Source: Spartobacteria bacterium
GTDB lineage: Bacteria; Verrucomicrobiota; Verrucomicrobiia; Chthoniobacterales; UBA10450
NCBI GenBank assembly: GCA_003134785.1
Contig: PLCN01000025.1
Span: forward strand, 62,001-126,000
Length of the DNA stretch: 64,000 nucleotides
Direction: 5' to 3'
Shown: piece by piece, positions 35,960-45,849 of the stretch
How the letters are laid out: every line of letters begins with the position of its first letter
Position numbering within the stretch: the stretch's first letter is position 1
Notes under the pieces: generated by a model
The model's input: only the letters and a program-made list of their open reading frames with translations
Told to the model about the DNA's origin: nothing
Database searches by the model: none
Position numbers and translations under genes: made by a program

Positions 35960-37735
35960 TCAATTCTCCTCGCGGAAGAGCTGCAACTGCTCGGGCGGAC
36001 GCCGTTCCGCCGTCGCGCTTTGCGGTGCGAGCAGGCCGCGCAGCCCCGAATGCCGTTCCGCGCGCCGCGCCACCGCAACGGTAAAGACCGGTTCATTCCA
36101 CCAGACCTCGACTTCGGAACGCGCTCGAGTCAAACCGGTATAGATCAGTTCCCGGCTCAGAATGGGAGCGTCCCGGTCGGGAAGGATGAACAGGACCCGA
36201 TCGAACTCGGAGCCCTGGCTCTTATGAACCGTCATGGCGTAGGCCGCCTCATGTTGCGGCAAGCGGGCGGGAGCGAACCGGCGCAGCGCATTCTCCTTCC
36301 CCATAAACCAAGCCCAAAGCTGCTCCGGATTTTCCTTCTCCGCTTGGTCGGGAAGCAGAATACCGACGTCGCCATTGTAAAGCTGGAGCTGATAGTCGTT
36401 CTGCGTGATCAGGATTGGTTTCCCCGCGTAACTCGAGGTGGCCTTCGGTGGAAGCAGCTCAGCATTTCGTAAAATCTTTTCAATATCCTGATTTAGCCGC
36501 TCGACTCCGAAAGGACCGCGCCGAAGAGCGGATAAGACACGAAAGGTCTTTAGCTGAGTAAGGGCGGCTACCGGCTCTTTCTCGCGAGCAAAGGCGGAAA
36601 AGCCCGCCAGGATAGCTTCGGAGAATTTCCCTGCCACCGAGTAATGTCCGTGAAGCTCGGTCGAGACCAGGTCCGGGTGGTGTTTGTCGCGCAAGATGTG
36701 GACAGCCTTCTCCGGATCGCCCTGTCGCACGGCCACGCAAAGATGATGAATGCCACTCAGCTCGCTGAACCGGTAATTCTTCTCCAACGTTACCACCGCA
36801 TGATGAAGCGGGCTTTTGGGCGAAGTAGCGGCGTCCACGATGTCTGCCAGCACCGCGCCAGGTTCCACTGAAGCCAGTTGATCGCGGTCGCCCAGTAGAA
36901 CAACGCGACAACGTTCAGGCAGTGCGTCGAAAAGCTTGGAAAGAAGAGGGAGCGCCACCATGGAAGCTTCGTCAATCACCAGCAGATCGATCGGCAGCGG
37001 ATTCTGCCGGTCGTGCCGAAAGTAGATCGAGTTGCCTCTTACTCCAAGGAGCCGATGAATAGTTGAAGCACTAACCGGTATGCGCGCCTTTACAACTTTG
37101 GGACAATCAAGCTTCTCCAAACCTATCCGGAGCGTTTCTTCCAACCGTGCCGCTGCCTTGCCGGTAGGCGCGGCCAGCGCCACCCGGAGGCGTTCATTAC
37201 CAGGAGCTTGAAGGAGCCGGTCAAGGATGTCTAAAACCGTGCTCGTTTTGCCTGTCCCCGGTCCCCCTGAAATAATGGTAAGCTCATTCTCCACCGCGGC
37301 TTCGATTGCATCGGCTTGAGTACCGCCGCGGCTGCCAGTCGTCTTGCGTGACTTCGCCGCTTTTTCGCAGAGCGCAACAGCCAGATGCTTTTGATAGTTC
37401 CAGTAGCGGCGCAGATACAAGCGATGCGACTCATCGACGACCAACGGTGTCTGCTCATCGGGTCCGCCAACCGCTTTCGAGTTGGCCAGGATTGAACGCC
37501 ACTCAGTTACCGTCGGCCACACAAACTCTTCCGCTACCTCTTTCGCTTCCTCTAAGCGCTTAGGAGCCATCGCTAGTGGGAGGCAAATATTTCCTTCCCT
37601 GGTGATTCGGCTAAGCATGGCCGCAGCGACTGGCATCAGTTTACGGTCGCCACCAAAGCGGCCAATGAACTCGGCGAAGTGCCGATCAAGCTCAGCGAAT
37701 TCAATCGACGGTAGGAGCGACGAGAAACTCATCAT
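35960..37735 (-). CDS. recD: RecD, helicase subunit of exonuclease V
   Basis: 5'-3' helicase subunit of RecBCD. Walker A is SGGPGTGKTST (156-166), Walker B VIDEASMVALPLL, and the C-terminal UvrD-like motif is YAMTVHKSQGSEFDRVLFI. 591 residues is close to E. coli RecD (608). ATG start overlapping the recB stop as ATGA. Last gene of the recC-recB-recD operon. Confidence 0.95.
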   Translation of the reverse strand: MMSFSSLLPSIEFAELDRHFAEFIGRFGGDRKLMPVAAAMLSRITREGNICLPLAMAPKRLEEAKEVAEEFVWPTVTEWRSILANSKAVGGPDEQTPLVVDESHRLYLRRYWNYQKHLAVALCEKAAKSRKTTGSRGGTQADAIEAAVENELTIISGGPGTGKTSTVLDILDRLLQAPGNERLRVALAAPTGKAAARLEETLRIGLEKLDCPKVVKARIPVSASTIHRLLGVRGNSIYFRHDRQNPLPIDLLVIDEASMVALPLLSKLFDALPERCRVVLLGDRDQLASVEPGAVLADIVDAATSPKSPLHHAVVTLEKNYRFSELSGIHHLCVAVRQGDPEKAVHILRDKHHPDLVSTELHGHYSVAGKFSEAILAGFSAFAREKEPVAALTQLKTFRVLSALRRGPFGVERLNQDIEKILRNAELLPPKATSSYAGKPILITQNDYQLQLYNGDVGILLPDQAEKENPEQLWAWFMGKENALRRFAPARLPQHEAAYAMTVHKSQGSEFDRVLFILPDRDAPILSRELIYTGLTRARSEVEVWWNEPVFTVAVARRAERHSGLRGLLAPQSATAERRPPEQLQLFREEN

Positions 37736-40700
37736 GGAACCAGCTCTCTCAGGGCCTTAACCGTTTCCACTGGCGGGCGATCCTGAAAAATTCCCCGGGA
37801 CGGATCCTTTGGGTCGATCCCGCGCAGAAAGATGTAATAAACGCCGCCGAAATGAGTTTGATAGTCATAGCCGGGCAAGCGCCGCTCGAGAAACAAATGC
37901 GCCGCGAGCGTGTAGAGATGGTATTGAAGGTAGTAGTTGTGTTCGAGCATGACTCGCTCCATACCTTCCGGCCCATAATCGACCGGCCGGCTACCGAGCC
38001 AGTTCGATTTCCAATCGATCAGGTAGTAACGATCCTTGAACCGAAAGAGCAGGTCGATAATGCCACGCATGAAGCCCTCGACCGGATCGAAGCTAAGGTT
38101 TCCCATCCGTGTTCGAATGTCGCCGGCCAGGTTCGCGCACTCATCGATTACCTTTGCCAAAGTCGCGGGCGTTAGGTGTGCCAGAGGATAAGTAAACTCG
38201 ACCTCCGAAAGCCGCTCATGCTTTGGGATATCTGCCAATCTCATGCCGGGCTCAAGCTCCACATTCATGAGTTGCCGCAGGATTTGGTTGATAGCCGGCC
38301 CGTGTAGAGTCTGGGAGAACCCATAGGTTCGAAGCTTACTGTCAACCAGTGTGGGAAAGTCGTCCAAGTCCTGAAAGTCCATGTATTCAAGCACGTCGTG
38401 AAAGAAATCTCCGGTCCGGCGGCCGCGATCAAAAGTGAAGATCGAGAGATCGATTTTGGCGCTTTCAGGTTCGATTACCGTGTTGGCTGGATCCCCGCGA
38501 ACAGAGTTGTCTTCCTCTAACTCTATTGCAGCGATGTTGAGGCCGCTAAAACTGGCGGTCATGGCAACGCTCGAAATCCTTCCGTTAAAGGGGCGAGACT
38601 GAAGCATTGTGGTCAGGGGTGTTTCGTCCTGAACGCGGCTCGGTTCTCCCGGCTCCGAAGATGCGGAGGCGCAACCCTTGGAAGATTGGGCAAACGCGGT
38701 GACCTGAGCGAACAGAGAGTCCTTTTTGGACGACGCAAAGAGATGGGCGAGCGGCGATTTGTCGGTCTTTTCCTCTGGCAGGTAGATATAGCAGCGGTTC
38801 ATCGCCCGGGTGAGAGCGACGTAGAGAAGGCGCAATTCCTCGGCTCGCACCTCCTCGCTTTGCCAATCCTGGTGTTGCTGGGCGCCAGCTTTTTTCCCAC
38901 GCAGATCAAAGGTTAGACGTTTCTCCCGATCCTCGCGATCGTGAAACAACAGTTCCGTGTGACCCGAGAACTCTGCGTCGGTCCAAAGGAAGGGACAAAA
39001 AACAATCGGGTATTCCAGGCCTTTGCTCTTGTGGATGGTGACGATCTGCACCGCGTCAGCGTCACTCTCCAGTCGCAATTGGAAGCGATCTTCCGAAACC
39101 CTCTCGCTCTCGCGCTGTTCGCGTAACCACGAACAGACTGCATCCGGTGCCAGACTCATTGTGCTTTCGGCTTCGTGCAGGAGCTCTGCGAGATGCAGAA
39201 AATTTGTTAGGCGCCGTTCGCCCGCCGGCAATTGAACCAGACGCGCCCGCACCTCCTGGGTAACGAGCAACTGGCGGAACATCGCGGTAAAGCAGCCGTC
39301 ACTCCACCTTAGTTTCCAATCGGTGAAGCGATCGAGCCAGGCCTGCCGTCCCGGATCGTCCCGTTCGAGCGCGAAGAGCCTCTTCGCGTCGAAACCGATC
39401 AGGGTCGTGGCCAGGGCCGCTTTGAGCAGGCTATCGCGCCGCGGATCGATCACGCCCTGGAGGAACTGTTGCAATTCGCGTGCTTCCTCGGAGGCAAAGA
39501 CGCTTCTATCACTCTGCACCACGCTTCGGATGCCTCGTTCGCGGAGCACGGTCTGGAGCATCTCCGCCTGATTATGTTTGCGAACGAGAATAGCCATGTC
39601 GCGGTAGCGAAGGGGACCCTCTCCCAATTGTGCGCCGGATGTCGCCAACGCGGCGATATCGTCGCCTACCCATCTGCAGACAAGTTCGAACGGGGATGAG
39701 CTGGTCTGTCCTTCCGCAGGGGTCACCAGCCGAAAACGCAACGCGGCCGCAGCTTCGTCAGAGTTCGTTAGGTAACGAACCATCGGCTTCTTCGGAGTGT
39801 GTACCTGGTGATACTGAATGTCCCGAAAGATGAAGGGCTGTTCGGTCTGAAGAAATAGGCGATTAATCGCCGCCAGCAGCGGTGCTTCCGAGCGCCAGTT
39901 CGTGGTCAGGGTGAAGGTGTGATCGGCTATCGTTTTTGCCTGGAAGTAGGTGAAGACGTCGGCTCCGCGGAAGCCATAGATGGCCTGCTTGGGATCACCG
40001 ATGAGGACGAGGCAATGATCCTTCGAAGCGAAGATGGTTCGGAAGATTTCGTATTGCGCTGGATCGGTGTCCTGAAACTCGTCGATCAAAGCCGCGGAGT
40101 ACTTGTCACCAATGGCGCGAGCGAGCGTGCTGCCTTCTTCCTGCCTGAGAGCGTTACGCAAGCCGGTGATCAGATCGTCATAGGTGACCGTGTTGGTTCG
40201 CGCTTTCCGCTTCGGCAGTTCGGCTTGGGCGAATTCCAGGAATTCGTGCGTGAGTTGATTAAACAACGCTTCCACCGCCCGGCAGAAGGCCGAGCTGAGT
40301 GTGAAGAATCGATGGTCTGGCGCAATTCCCGTTTTTTTCGTTCCCGCGGCAATGGCCTCGGAGCTAACGTCCCCCAGTGCGCGAATGCTTTCCGGAGCTG
40401 CAGTATCGAAGTCCGTGCAGGCTTCAGCAATCATCGGAATAATCTCTTCAACTCGCTCAAACCCGAACTTCTCCTTGTCGCTCTTGTCGCGGGAAAGGCC
40501 GTTATGTGTCCGCAGGATCGCCTCGAACCCGCCATGATGGCTGGTCCATTCCCTGGCCAAGGCAGCAAACGCTTGCGCGATGGCTTGCAGGAGGTCGTCG
40601 CAGGACTCGATTTCAGCAGGTGGCAAGATGACAAGGTCTGGATGGCTTCGTGTTCTTTCCAATAACTCGACCCAGTTCTCCGACGTTCTCTTCCAAGCCA

Positions 40701-41217
40701 TCGCCAGCTTGGGCAAGAGAGGTCTTGCTTCATAGAAACGCAAACGCCAGAAATCGCGGGCCACTTCTTCAAAAAGCGGTTTCGGATCGGTTACCAGAGT
40801 GGTGTCAAAGCGCGTGCCGCTCTCGAAGGCATAATCGTTCAGCATCCGCTGACAGAACCCGTGAATGGTGAAGATTTGCGCTTCATCGAAGCTTTGGATG
40901 GCCAGATCCAGTTGGCGAATGCCGATGGCCTTGTCGCCTTTCTGCAGGAACGCATTGACAATATCATCCTTCGAGACGCCGCCGTGGAGATCCTCCAGGG
41001 CCGATTGCAGGCGTCGTCGAATGCGGTCCCGCAACTCCTGTGTTGCCGCTTCCGTGAAAGTAACGGCCAGGATGTCGCTGATCTGAAGATGTTTCTCGAG
41101 GATAAGGCGCAGGATCAGACCGGTGATCGAATAGGTCTTGCCCGTGCCGGCGCTGGCCTCGATCAAAGTTACACCGGCATCGAGGGGAGCTTTGGTGATA
41201 TCGAAAGGAGTCGTCAC
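37732..41217 (-). CDS. recB: RecB, helicase-nuclease subunit of exonuclease V
   Basis: 3'-5' helicase and the only nuclease of RecBCD. Walker A ASAGTGKTYSITGL (21-34), Walker B region AALIDEFQDTDPAQYEIF, VTIHKSKGLEYPIVF for motif V, and a C-terminal nuclease domain with GIIDLLFRFKDRYYLIDWKS, in which DWK replaces the more common DYK and keeps the catalytic Asp and Lys. 1161 residues, near the E. coli length (1180). GTG start overlapping the recC stop as GTGA. Confidence 0.96.
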   Translation of the reverse strand: MTTPFDITKAPLDAGVTLIEASAGTGKTYSITGLILRLILEKHLQISDILAVTFTEAATQELRDRIRRRLQSALEDLHGGVSKDDIVNAFLQKGDKAIGIRQLDLAIQSFDEAQIFTIHGFCQRMLNDYAFESGTRFDTTLVTDPKPLFEEVARDFWRLRFYEARPLLPKLAMAWKRTSENWVELLERTRSHPDLVILPPAEIESCDDLLQAIAQAFAALAREWTSHHGGFEAILRTHNGLSRDKSDKEKFGFERVEEIIPMIAEACTDFDTAAPESIRALGDVSSEAIAAGTKKTGIAPDHRFFTLSSAFCRAVEALFNQLTHEFLEFAQAELPKRKARTNTVTYDDLITGLRNALRQEEGSTLARAIGDKYSAALIDEFQDTDPAQYEIFRTIFASKDHCLVLIGDPKQAIYGFRGADVFTYFQAKTIADHTFTLTTNWRSEAPLLAAINRLFLQTEQPFIFRDIQYHQVHTPKKPMVRYLTNSDEAAAALRFRLVTPAEGQTSSSPFELVCRWVGDDIAALATSGAQLGEGPLRYRDMAILVRKHNQAEMLQTVLRERGIRSVVQSDRSVFASEEARELQQFLQGVIDPRRDSLLKAALATTLIGFDAKRLFALERDDPGRQAWLDRFTDWKLRWSDGCFTAMFRQLLVTQEVRARLVQLPAGERRLTNFLHLAELLHEAESTMSLAPDAVCSWLREQRESERVSEDRFQLRLESDADAVQIVTIHKSKGLEYPIVFCPFLWTDAEFSGHTELLFHDREDREKRLTFDLRGKKAGAQQHQDWQSEEVRAEELRLLYVALTRAMNRCYIYLPEEKTDKSPLAHLFASSKKDSLFAQVTAFAQSSKGCASASSEPGEPSRVQDETPLTTMLQSRPFNGRISSVAMTASFSGLNIAAIELEEDNSVRGDPANTVIEPESAKIDLSIFTFDRGRRTGDFFHDVLEYMDFQDLDDFPTLVDSKLRTYGFSQTLHGPAINQILRQLMNVELEPGMRLADIPKHERLSEVEFTYPLAHLTPATLAKVIDECANLAGDIRTRMGNLSFDPVEGFMRGIIDLLFRFKDRYYLIDWKSNWLGSRPVDYGPEGMERVMLEHNYYLQYHLYTLAAHLFLERRLPGYDYQTHFGGVYYIFLRGIDPKDPSRGIFQDRPPVETVKALRELVP

Positions 41218-44200
41218 AGATCCTCCCGTTTCGCATGTTCAAGCAATGGGCCAAAAATGAGTCGAGCCAGTTCAACGAAACGTTCATCGAGAGAATCAGG
41301 ACCATCGAAGCAGCGCGCGATGAAAACATCGTCCTTTTCACCGTGGCGCTTTTCGTTCTTCTTCGGGTACGGGCCTAGCCATTTGTCGTTCGCCTTCTTG
41401 AATGGGTCTCCCTTGCCCGATCGCTCTGCTTCCACGAACGCCTTGCCGCTTGAGGGAAAGAAGCGAAGTGGCAGGGTCAAGCCCTCCGAGAAAAGTTCGC
41501 AGAGTGTTTGCAATATAGCGCGAGCGGAGGGGACGCGCCCGAAGGTCACGACAGCATCCCGGCCGATCAGCACCGTCTCGGGTTTACCCCCTTCAGTCAG
41601 CGCACATAAGGCAAGGTGCTCGATCCATGCGCGGAGATGATCCTTTGAATTCAGTTTGGCTGTTCGAAAATGAACGCACTGTCCGCCGTAGAGTGAGTGA
41701 ATCTTGCCGCCAAGGCGGAACGTCTTCAGCTGCAGATCGACCTCAACGGGCTCATCTTTTTTTCCCGCCGCGATGTGGCTCTGCACAACATCGGCCAGTT
41801 TCTTTACCTCTCGTCTCATGGAACGAAGGTGAAGCTCACCAATCGTTCCCGCCGGCAGTATTCCGCGGGCCTGAAATACTTCGCGGGATAACAGCTCTCC
41901 CGTTTCCAGCTCGTCCGCCAGCAGCTCCTCCTTGATGCGATACCTTTCCAGGTTGTCGAGATCGAAGGGCTCGATATCGCTCAGACAGTCTTCTCTCTCC
42001 CAAAGCGAGAGCCCCAGCCGCTTTCTCACGAAGTATTTGGAAGGGTTCTTCCAGAAGTCGATTAACTCGCGCAGCTCCAGGCTGCCATTCGACTCCTCCA
42101 TTTGGGGCAGGCGATCCGTAATGAACGGAGGCATCTCGGTCGCGCGCCTCGCCGAAATGCTTCGACTGGTTTCCGCATTCGCTCGTGAATAACTAAAGAA
42201 GTCTTTCCCCGCGGCGCTGGCGAAAAAGTAGCGCGGGCTAAACGCTTGCAATGGATGCTTCCTCAGCACGAACTCTCGCGCCGATTTCTTTTCAGGAAAG
42301 ACGAACGCCTGATCGAGGTAATCGAAAAGCTCGCTCACCACCACGGAAGGCGGGATCTCGTTATTGTGAATGGCCGAGCGGCCAACGTAACTGATGAGGA
42401 GTTTCTCCCGAGCAGAGAGAAGCGTTTCAAGGAAGGAGTAACGGTCGTCCTGCCGGGCAGACGGATCGCCCGCGCGCGGCGATCGTGCCATCAGATCGAA
42501 TTGCGCCGGCTGCGGCCGACGCGGGAAAACTTGATCGTTGATTCCGAGAAGGCAGACCACGCGAGCCGGAATGCTGCGCACCGGTTTCAGCGCGCAAAAA
42601 GTTACGTGGCCCTTAAAGAACTGTCCTCGCTGTTCCATGGTAGCGAGTTGCTCGGCCAGGTAATAACGCACCACGCGAAAATCGATCTTTGCTCCGGTGT
42701 CGACGGAATCCGCGAGCGTGCGCAATTGATCGATGATTGTTCGGAGGAAGCGGACATCGCGAAGCTCTTCTTCGCCGATGGGATCGAGAAATTGTTCGAT
42801 TACGTTTTGAAAAGGCTCAACCCAGTCGGACAAGGGGCGGGGATGCTCCAAATCTTCCGTTAGCCGAAACAAAGCTTCGGCCGCGGAGATAAAGCGTCCG
42901 AGAACGTCGGCGCCATCGCCTTCTACTTCGTCGTGGGGCAGGATACCTTCGAAGAGGTGCTTGCCTCGGCCTTCCATGGCGTAACCCAGGAGCAGGCGGT
43001 TCAGTCCATGGCGCCAGGTATTGGCATCCAGTGCGGGAAGACCTAGTCGGCCTCGATCGGCCGCGTCGACACCCCAGCGGATCGCGGTCTCTTCGATCCA
43101 ATCGCGGATCAAGGAAAGGTCTTCATCGCTGAAATGAAAGCGGCGCCTCAGGGCGCGCGATCCAAGCAGAGCGAAAATTTGCGAGGCGGTGTAACGACTG
43201 CCGGGTAGCTCAAGGAGAGTGAGGAAGGTATCGATCGGCAAGCTCTCGCTTCGCGGATGACGATCAGCGAGAGAGTGGGGGATGCGCATTGAGTCCGTCT
43301 CGGGATAACCAAAGACGCCGCGGATAAGGGGCGCGTACTTCTCGATCTCCGGCGTCATGACCAGAATGTCGCGCGGTCGCAGATCGGGCATTGTCTCGAA
43401 GCACTCCAGTAACTGGTCGTATAGGACTTCGACTTCCCTCATGGGTGAGTGACAGGAGTGAAGAACAATCGATCGATCACCAGGACTTACTTGTACTCGG
43501 GGCGCTATGGCAGACCTATCAGCGGAGTCAGCGCCGCGGTTATGCGCCGCGAGAATATCGGACTTAAGGATGCCGAGAAGGTTATCGGACTTGAACTCCC
43601 GAAACTCCTCGCTCCCGGTGGTGACTGGGAGACCTAGTTGCTCTTCTGTTTCCAGGAGCAAGTCGGTCAGGTCCGTGTCGACTTTTCCCCAGGAAGTTAC
43701 GAGAGGATTGCCCGTTGCCGGGTCGGAAGCGCTTAGGCCGAGACGAGCGCGTTGCTTGGCGGTCGGATCGTTGCCTCGATATTCCCGCGATGGCCGCAGG
43801 AGAAACAGATGGACATCCCTGATTCGGGCGAGATGGAAGAGGAGCTGGAGGTAAGCTGGCGGCAGACTTGCCGGAGCGAAGACTGAGACGCGTGGTGGCA
43901 GCTCGAGCTTCGCAGCTTTTTCAAATCCGTGCGCGCGCAGGCGATCGAGAGCCTGATGGAAACCGGGCGCCTCGCCGAGTTCCCGCCACAACGCCGCCTG
44001 CCATGCCTCGTCGCCGCTCCGAGGCTTCTTTGTGGTCTCCCAACCGAAAACCATTTCGGGACGGTAAACGCGATACTGGTCAAAGAGATTCGCCAGTCTG
44101 GCCGCGAGCTGGAATTGTTTCAGAGGATCGCCGTCGCTCAGGTACTTCGCCACGGGCGCGAATTCTCTTCGCGCGAGGGACCGCGGCAGAACGGAATCGA

Positions 44201-44492
44201 TCTTCCAGGTGAGAAGGTCGGTCGATATTTTCTGGGCCGGCTCTTCTAATGGAGAAGGAGAAGCTTGCTCGACGAGATGTGCGACGAAATCACCCAGAAA
44301 TGGGAAAGCGTAGTTGGCGCATATGCCATGGAGTTTGGCGATCTCGAGTGAGAGCCAGCGCCGGCTCGCCAGGCTTTGAACGACTACGGTCTCGGGCAGG
44401 AAAGGTGATGGGAGCGGCGCCGAGACGACCTCCGCGAGCCTTGCCGCGAGGAGATCGAGCTGGTTGCTGGTATGAAGAATCAGGCCGGGCAT
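41214..44492 (-). CDS. recC: RecC, Chi-recognition subunit of exonuclease V
   Basis: Subunit that holds RecBCD together and scans for Chi. Typical features: MPGLILHTSNQLDLLAARLA at the start, VQSLASRRWLSLEIAKLHGI, a degenerate helicase fold (DILVMTPEIEKYAPLIRGVF) and ARVVCLLGINDQVFPRRPQP. 1092 residues against 1122 in E. coli. First gene of the operon; no promoter could be identified upstream of 44492. The Chi sequence used in this organism cannot be inferred from the window. Confidence 0.94.
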   Translation of the reverse strand: MPGLILHTSNQLDLLAARLAEVVSAPLPSPFLPETVVVQSLASRRWLSLEIAKLHGICANYAFPFLGDFVAHLVEQASPSPLEEPAQKISTDLLTWKIDSVLPRSLARREFAPVAKYLSDGDPLKQFQLAARLANLFDQYRVYRPEMVFGWETTKKPRSGDEAWQAALWRELGEAPGFHQALDRLRAHGFEKAAKLELPPRVSVFAPASLPPAYLQLLFHLARIRDVHLFLLRPSREYRGNDPTAKQRARLGLSASDPATGNPLVTSWGKVDTDLTDLLLETEEQLGLPVTTGSEEFREFKSDNLLGILKSDILAAHNRGADSADRSAIAPRVQVSPGDRSIVLHSCHSPMREVEVLYDQLLECFETMPDLRPRDILVMTPEIEKYAPLIRGVFGYPETDSMRIPHSLADRHPRSESLPIDTFLTLLELPGSRYTASQIFALLGSRALRRRFHFSDEDLSLIRDWIEETAIRWGVDAADRGRLGLPALDANTWRHGLNRLLLGYAMEGRGKHLFEGILPHDEVEGDGADVLGRFISAAEALFRLTEDLEHPRPLSDWVEPFQNVIEQFLDPIGEEELRDVRFLRTIIDQLRTLADSVDTGAKIDFRVVRYYLAEQLATMEQRGQFFKGHVTFCALKPVRSIPARVVCLLGINDQVFPRRPQPAQFDLMARSPRAGDPSARQDDRYSFLETLLSAREKLLISYVGRSAIHNNEIPPSVVVSELFDYLDQAFVFPEKKSAREFVLRKHPLQAFSPRYFFASAAGKDFFSYSRANAETSRSISARRATEMPPFITDRLPQMEESNGSLELRELIDFWKNPSKYFVRKRLGLSLWEREDCLSDIEPFDLDNLERYRIKEELLADELETGELLSREVFQARGILPAGTIGELHLRSMRREVKKLADVVQSHIAAGKKDEPVEVDLQLKTFRLGGKIHSLYGGQCVHFRTAKLNSKDHLRAWIEHLALCALTEGGKPETVLIGRDAVVTFGRVPSARAILQTLCELFSEGLTLPLRFFPSSGKAFVEAERSGKGDPFKKANDKWLGPYPKKNEKRHGEKDDVFIARCFDGPDSLDERFVELARLIFGPLLEHAKREDL

Positions 44493-44586
44493 TGGGACGG
44501 GTTACAGGTTCGGAGGAACTTTGGGAATCTAGCATAGGTCGCGGTTTGGATGGCAATTGCTCGCGCGCGGCGAGCGAGATTTGAAT

Positions 44587-44730
44587 GGGTAGCGCGCGCG
44601 TCTCGCGCGCTGGCGATGACGTCTCGTCATCGCGAACTTCCGTTGTCGGTGGCGGGGAGGCGGCATTGTCGTTCGGAAAGATTGTTTCGGCGGGACGCCA
44701 AGACCAACGCGCGAGACGCGCGCGCTACCC
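44587..44730. repeat. R4 palindromic repeat
   Basis: GGTAGCGCGCGCGTCTCGCG and CGCGAGACGCGCGCGCTACC are perfect outer arms. Inner GATGACGTCTCGTCATCGCG is itself palindromic, and AGATTGTTTCGG matches the R4 copy at 31854. It occupies most of the 346-bp gap between recC and the serine hydrolase. Confidence 0.88.
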
Positions 44731-44838
44731 AAGCGACGCGTTCACGCTGTAACGCGATGCGGAAGCTTGATGGGTTTGGTCGGGCCGTCAGGGGAAGAGA
44801 AAAGGATTCTGCGGTTCTGCTGGCAATCCATCCCGCGA

Positions 44839-45849
44839 ATGGGCAAATTGCGCGGCGTGAAAAAAGCCTTTCTGCTCTCGGTCTTAATCCTGGCTGCCGC
44901 TGATGTCATGTCGACTGGTGTCACTCCGGCTACGGTGCGCGCAGCCGCTGCGTTTTCGGCCAGTCAGGGCGGGAAGTCATTCATCGCGATCCAGCAGGGA
45001 CAAACGGTTTTCGAACAAAACGCGGGCGAGCCGCGAAAAATTTACAGCGGCACAAAAGCGTTTTGGGGGCTGGCCGCGCTCGCGGCGGCGGAGGATGGTC
45101 TTCTGAATCTGGATGAGCGCGTGTCGGCCACGATCCCGGCCTGGCGTAACGATCCGCGCAAGGCGCGCGTGACCATTCGGCAGTTGCTCGATTTTTCCTG
45201 CGGGCTCGATCCGGTCTTCTACCTGCACAACAACGATCCGGGCGATCGCGACCGGATAGCGATTGGAGCGCCCATCGTCGCGAGTCCGGGCTCCGCTTTC
45301 ATCTACGGACCGAGTGCGCTCCAGGTCTTTCATCAGGTGTTGAAGGAGAAGCTGCATGGGGAATCGCCGACGCATTATCTCGAGCGACGCGTTCTCCATC
45401 GCCTGGGGCTGGGATCGCAGCGTTACCTCACGGATAGCGCCGGCAATCCGCTGCTCGCCGCCGGCTGGTATTTGACGGCGCGGGAATGGGCGCGATTGGG
45501 ACAACTGGTGCTGGCGGGCGGCGCGCCGGTGGTTACACCCGGTTCGTTAGGCCAATGCTGGCGCGGATCGTCGGCTAATCGCGCTTTCTCGCTCGGTTGG
45601 TGGAATAACCGGGCGGCGCCGGACGGGCGCGAGTTCGATTTCGAGGACATGCTGGTGCCAAAGTGGCAGCGACAAAACTGGAGCGGCGCGGTCCTTTGCC
45701 GGGACGCACCGAGCGATCTGGTAGCGTGCGTCGGCTCGGGCTATCAACGTCTTTACGTGATTCCGTCGATGAATCTCGTGGTGGTCCGGCAAAGTGCAGG
45801 CGGCCGCTTTTCGGACGCGCGCTTTTTGCGAGTGCTGCTCGGGAAATAA
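44839..45849 (+). CDS. Secreted serine hydrolase, beta-lactamase/class C-like
   Basis: Penicillin-binding-protein-like fold. Signal peptide from MGKLRGVKKAFLLSVLILAA. The SxxK nucleophile motif is SGTK in KIYSGTKAFWGL, the second-motif Tyr is in FIYGPSAL (YxS), and a KTG-like third motif is not obvious. Start: the ATG giving the best signal peptide; an open frame reaches 24 codons further upstream. The hydrolase could be an esterase, D-aminopeptidase or carboxypeptidase; sequence alone does not establish beta-lactam hydrolysis. Convergent with the paralogous secreted pair, with 0 bp between stops. Confidence 0.75.
   Translation: MGKLRGVKKAFLLSVLILAAADVMSTGVTPATVRAAAAFSASQGGKSFIAIQQGQTVFEQNAGEPRKIYSGTKAFWGLAALAAAEDGLLNLDERVSATIPAWRNDPRKARVTIRQLLDFSCGLDPVFYLHNNDPGDRDRIAIGAPIVASPGSAFIYGPSALQVFHQVLKEKLHGESPTHYLERRVLHRLGLGSQRYLTDSAGNPLLAAGWYLTAREWARLGQLVLAGGAPVVTPGSLGQCWRGSSANRAFSLGWWNNRAAPDGREFDFEDMLVPKWQRQNWSGAVLCRDAPSDLVACVGSGYQRLYVIPSMNLVVVRQSAGGRFSDARFLRVLLGK

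Noticed and set aside
44767-44838. Longer N-terminus for the serine hydrolase
   Set aside because: The extra 24 residues precede a complete signal peptide, which would place it internally.
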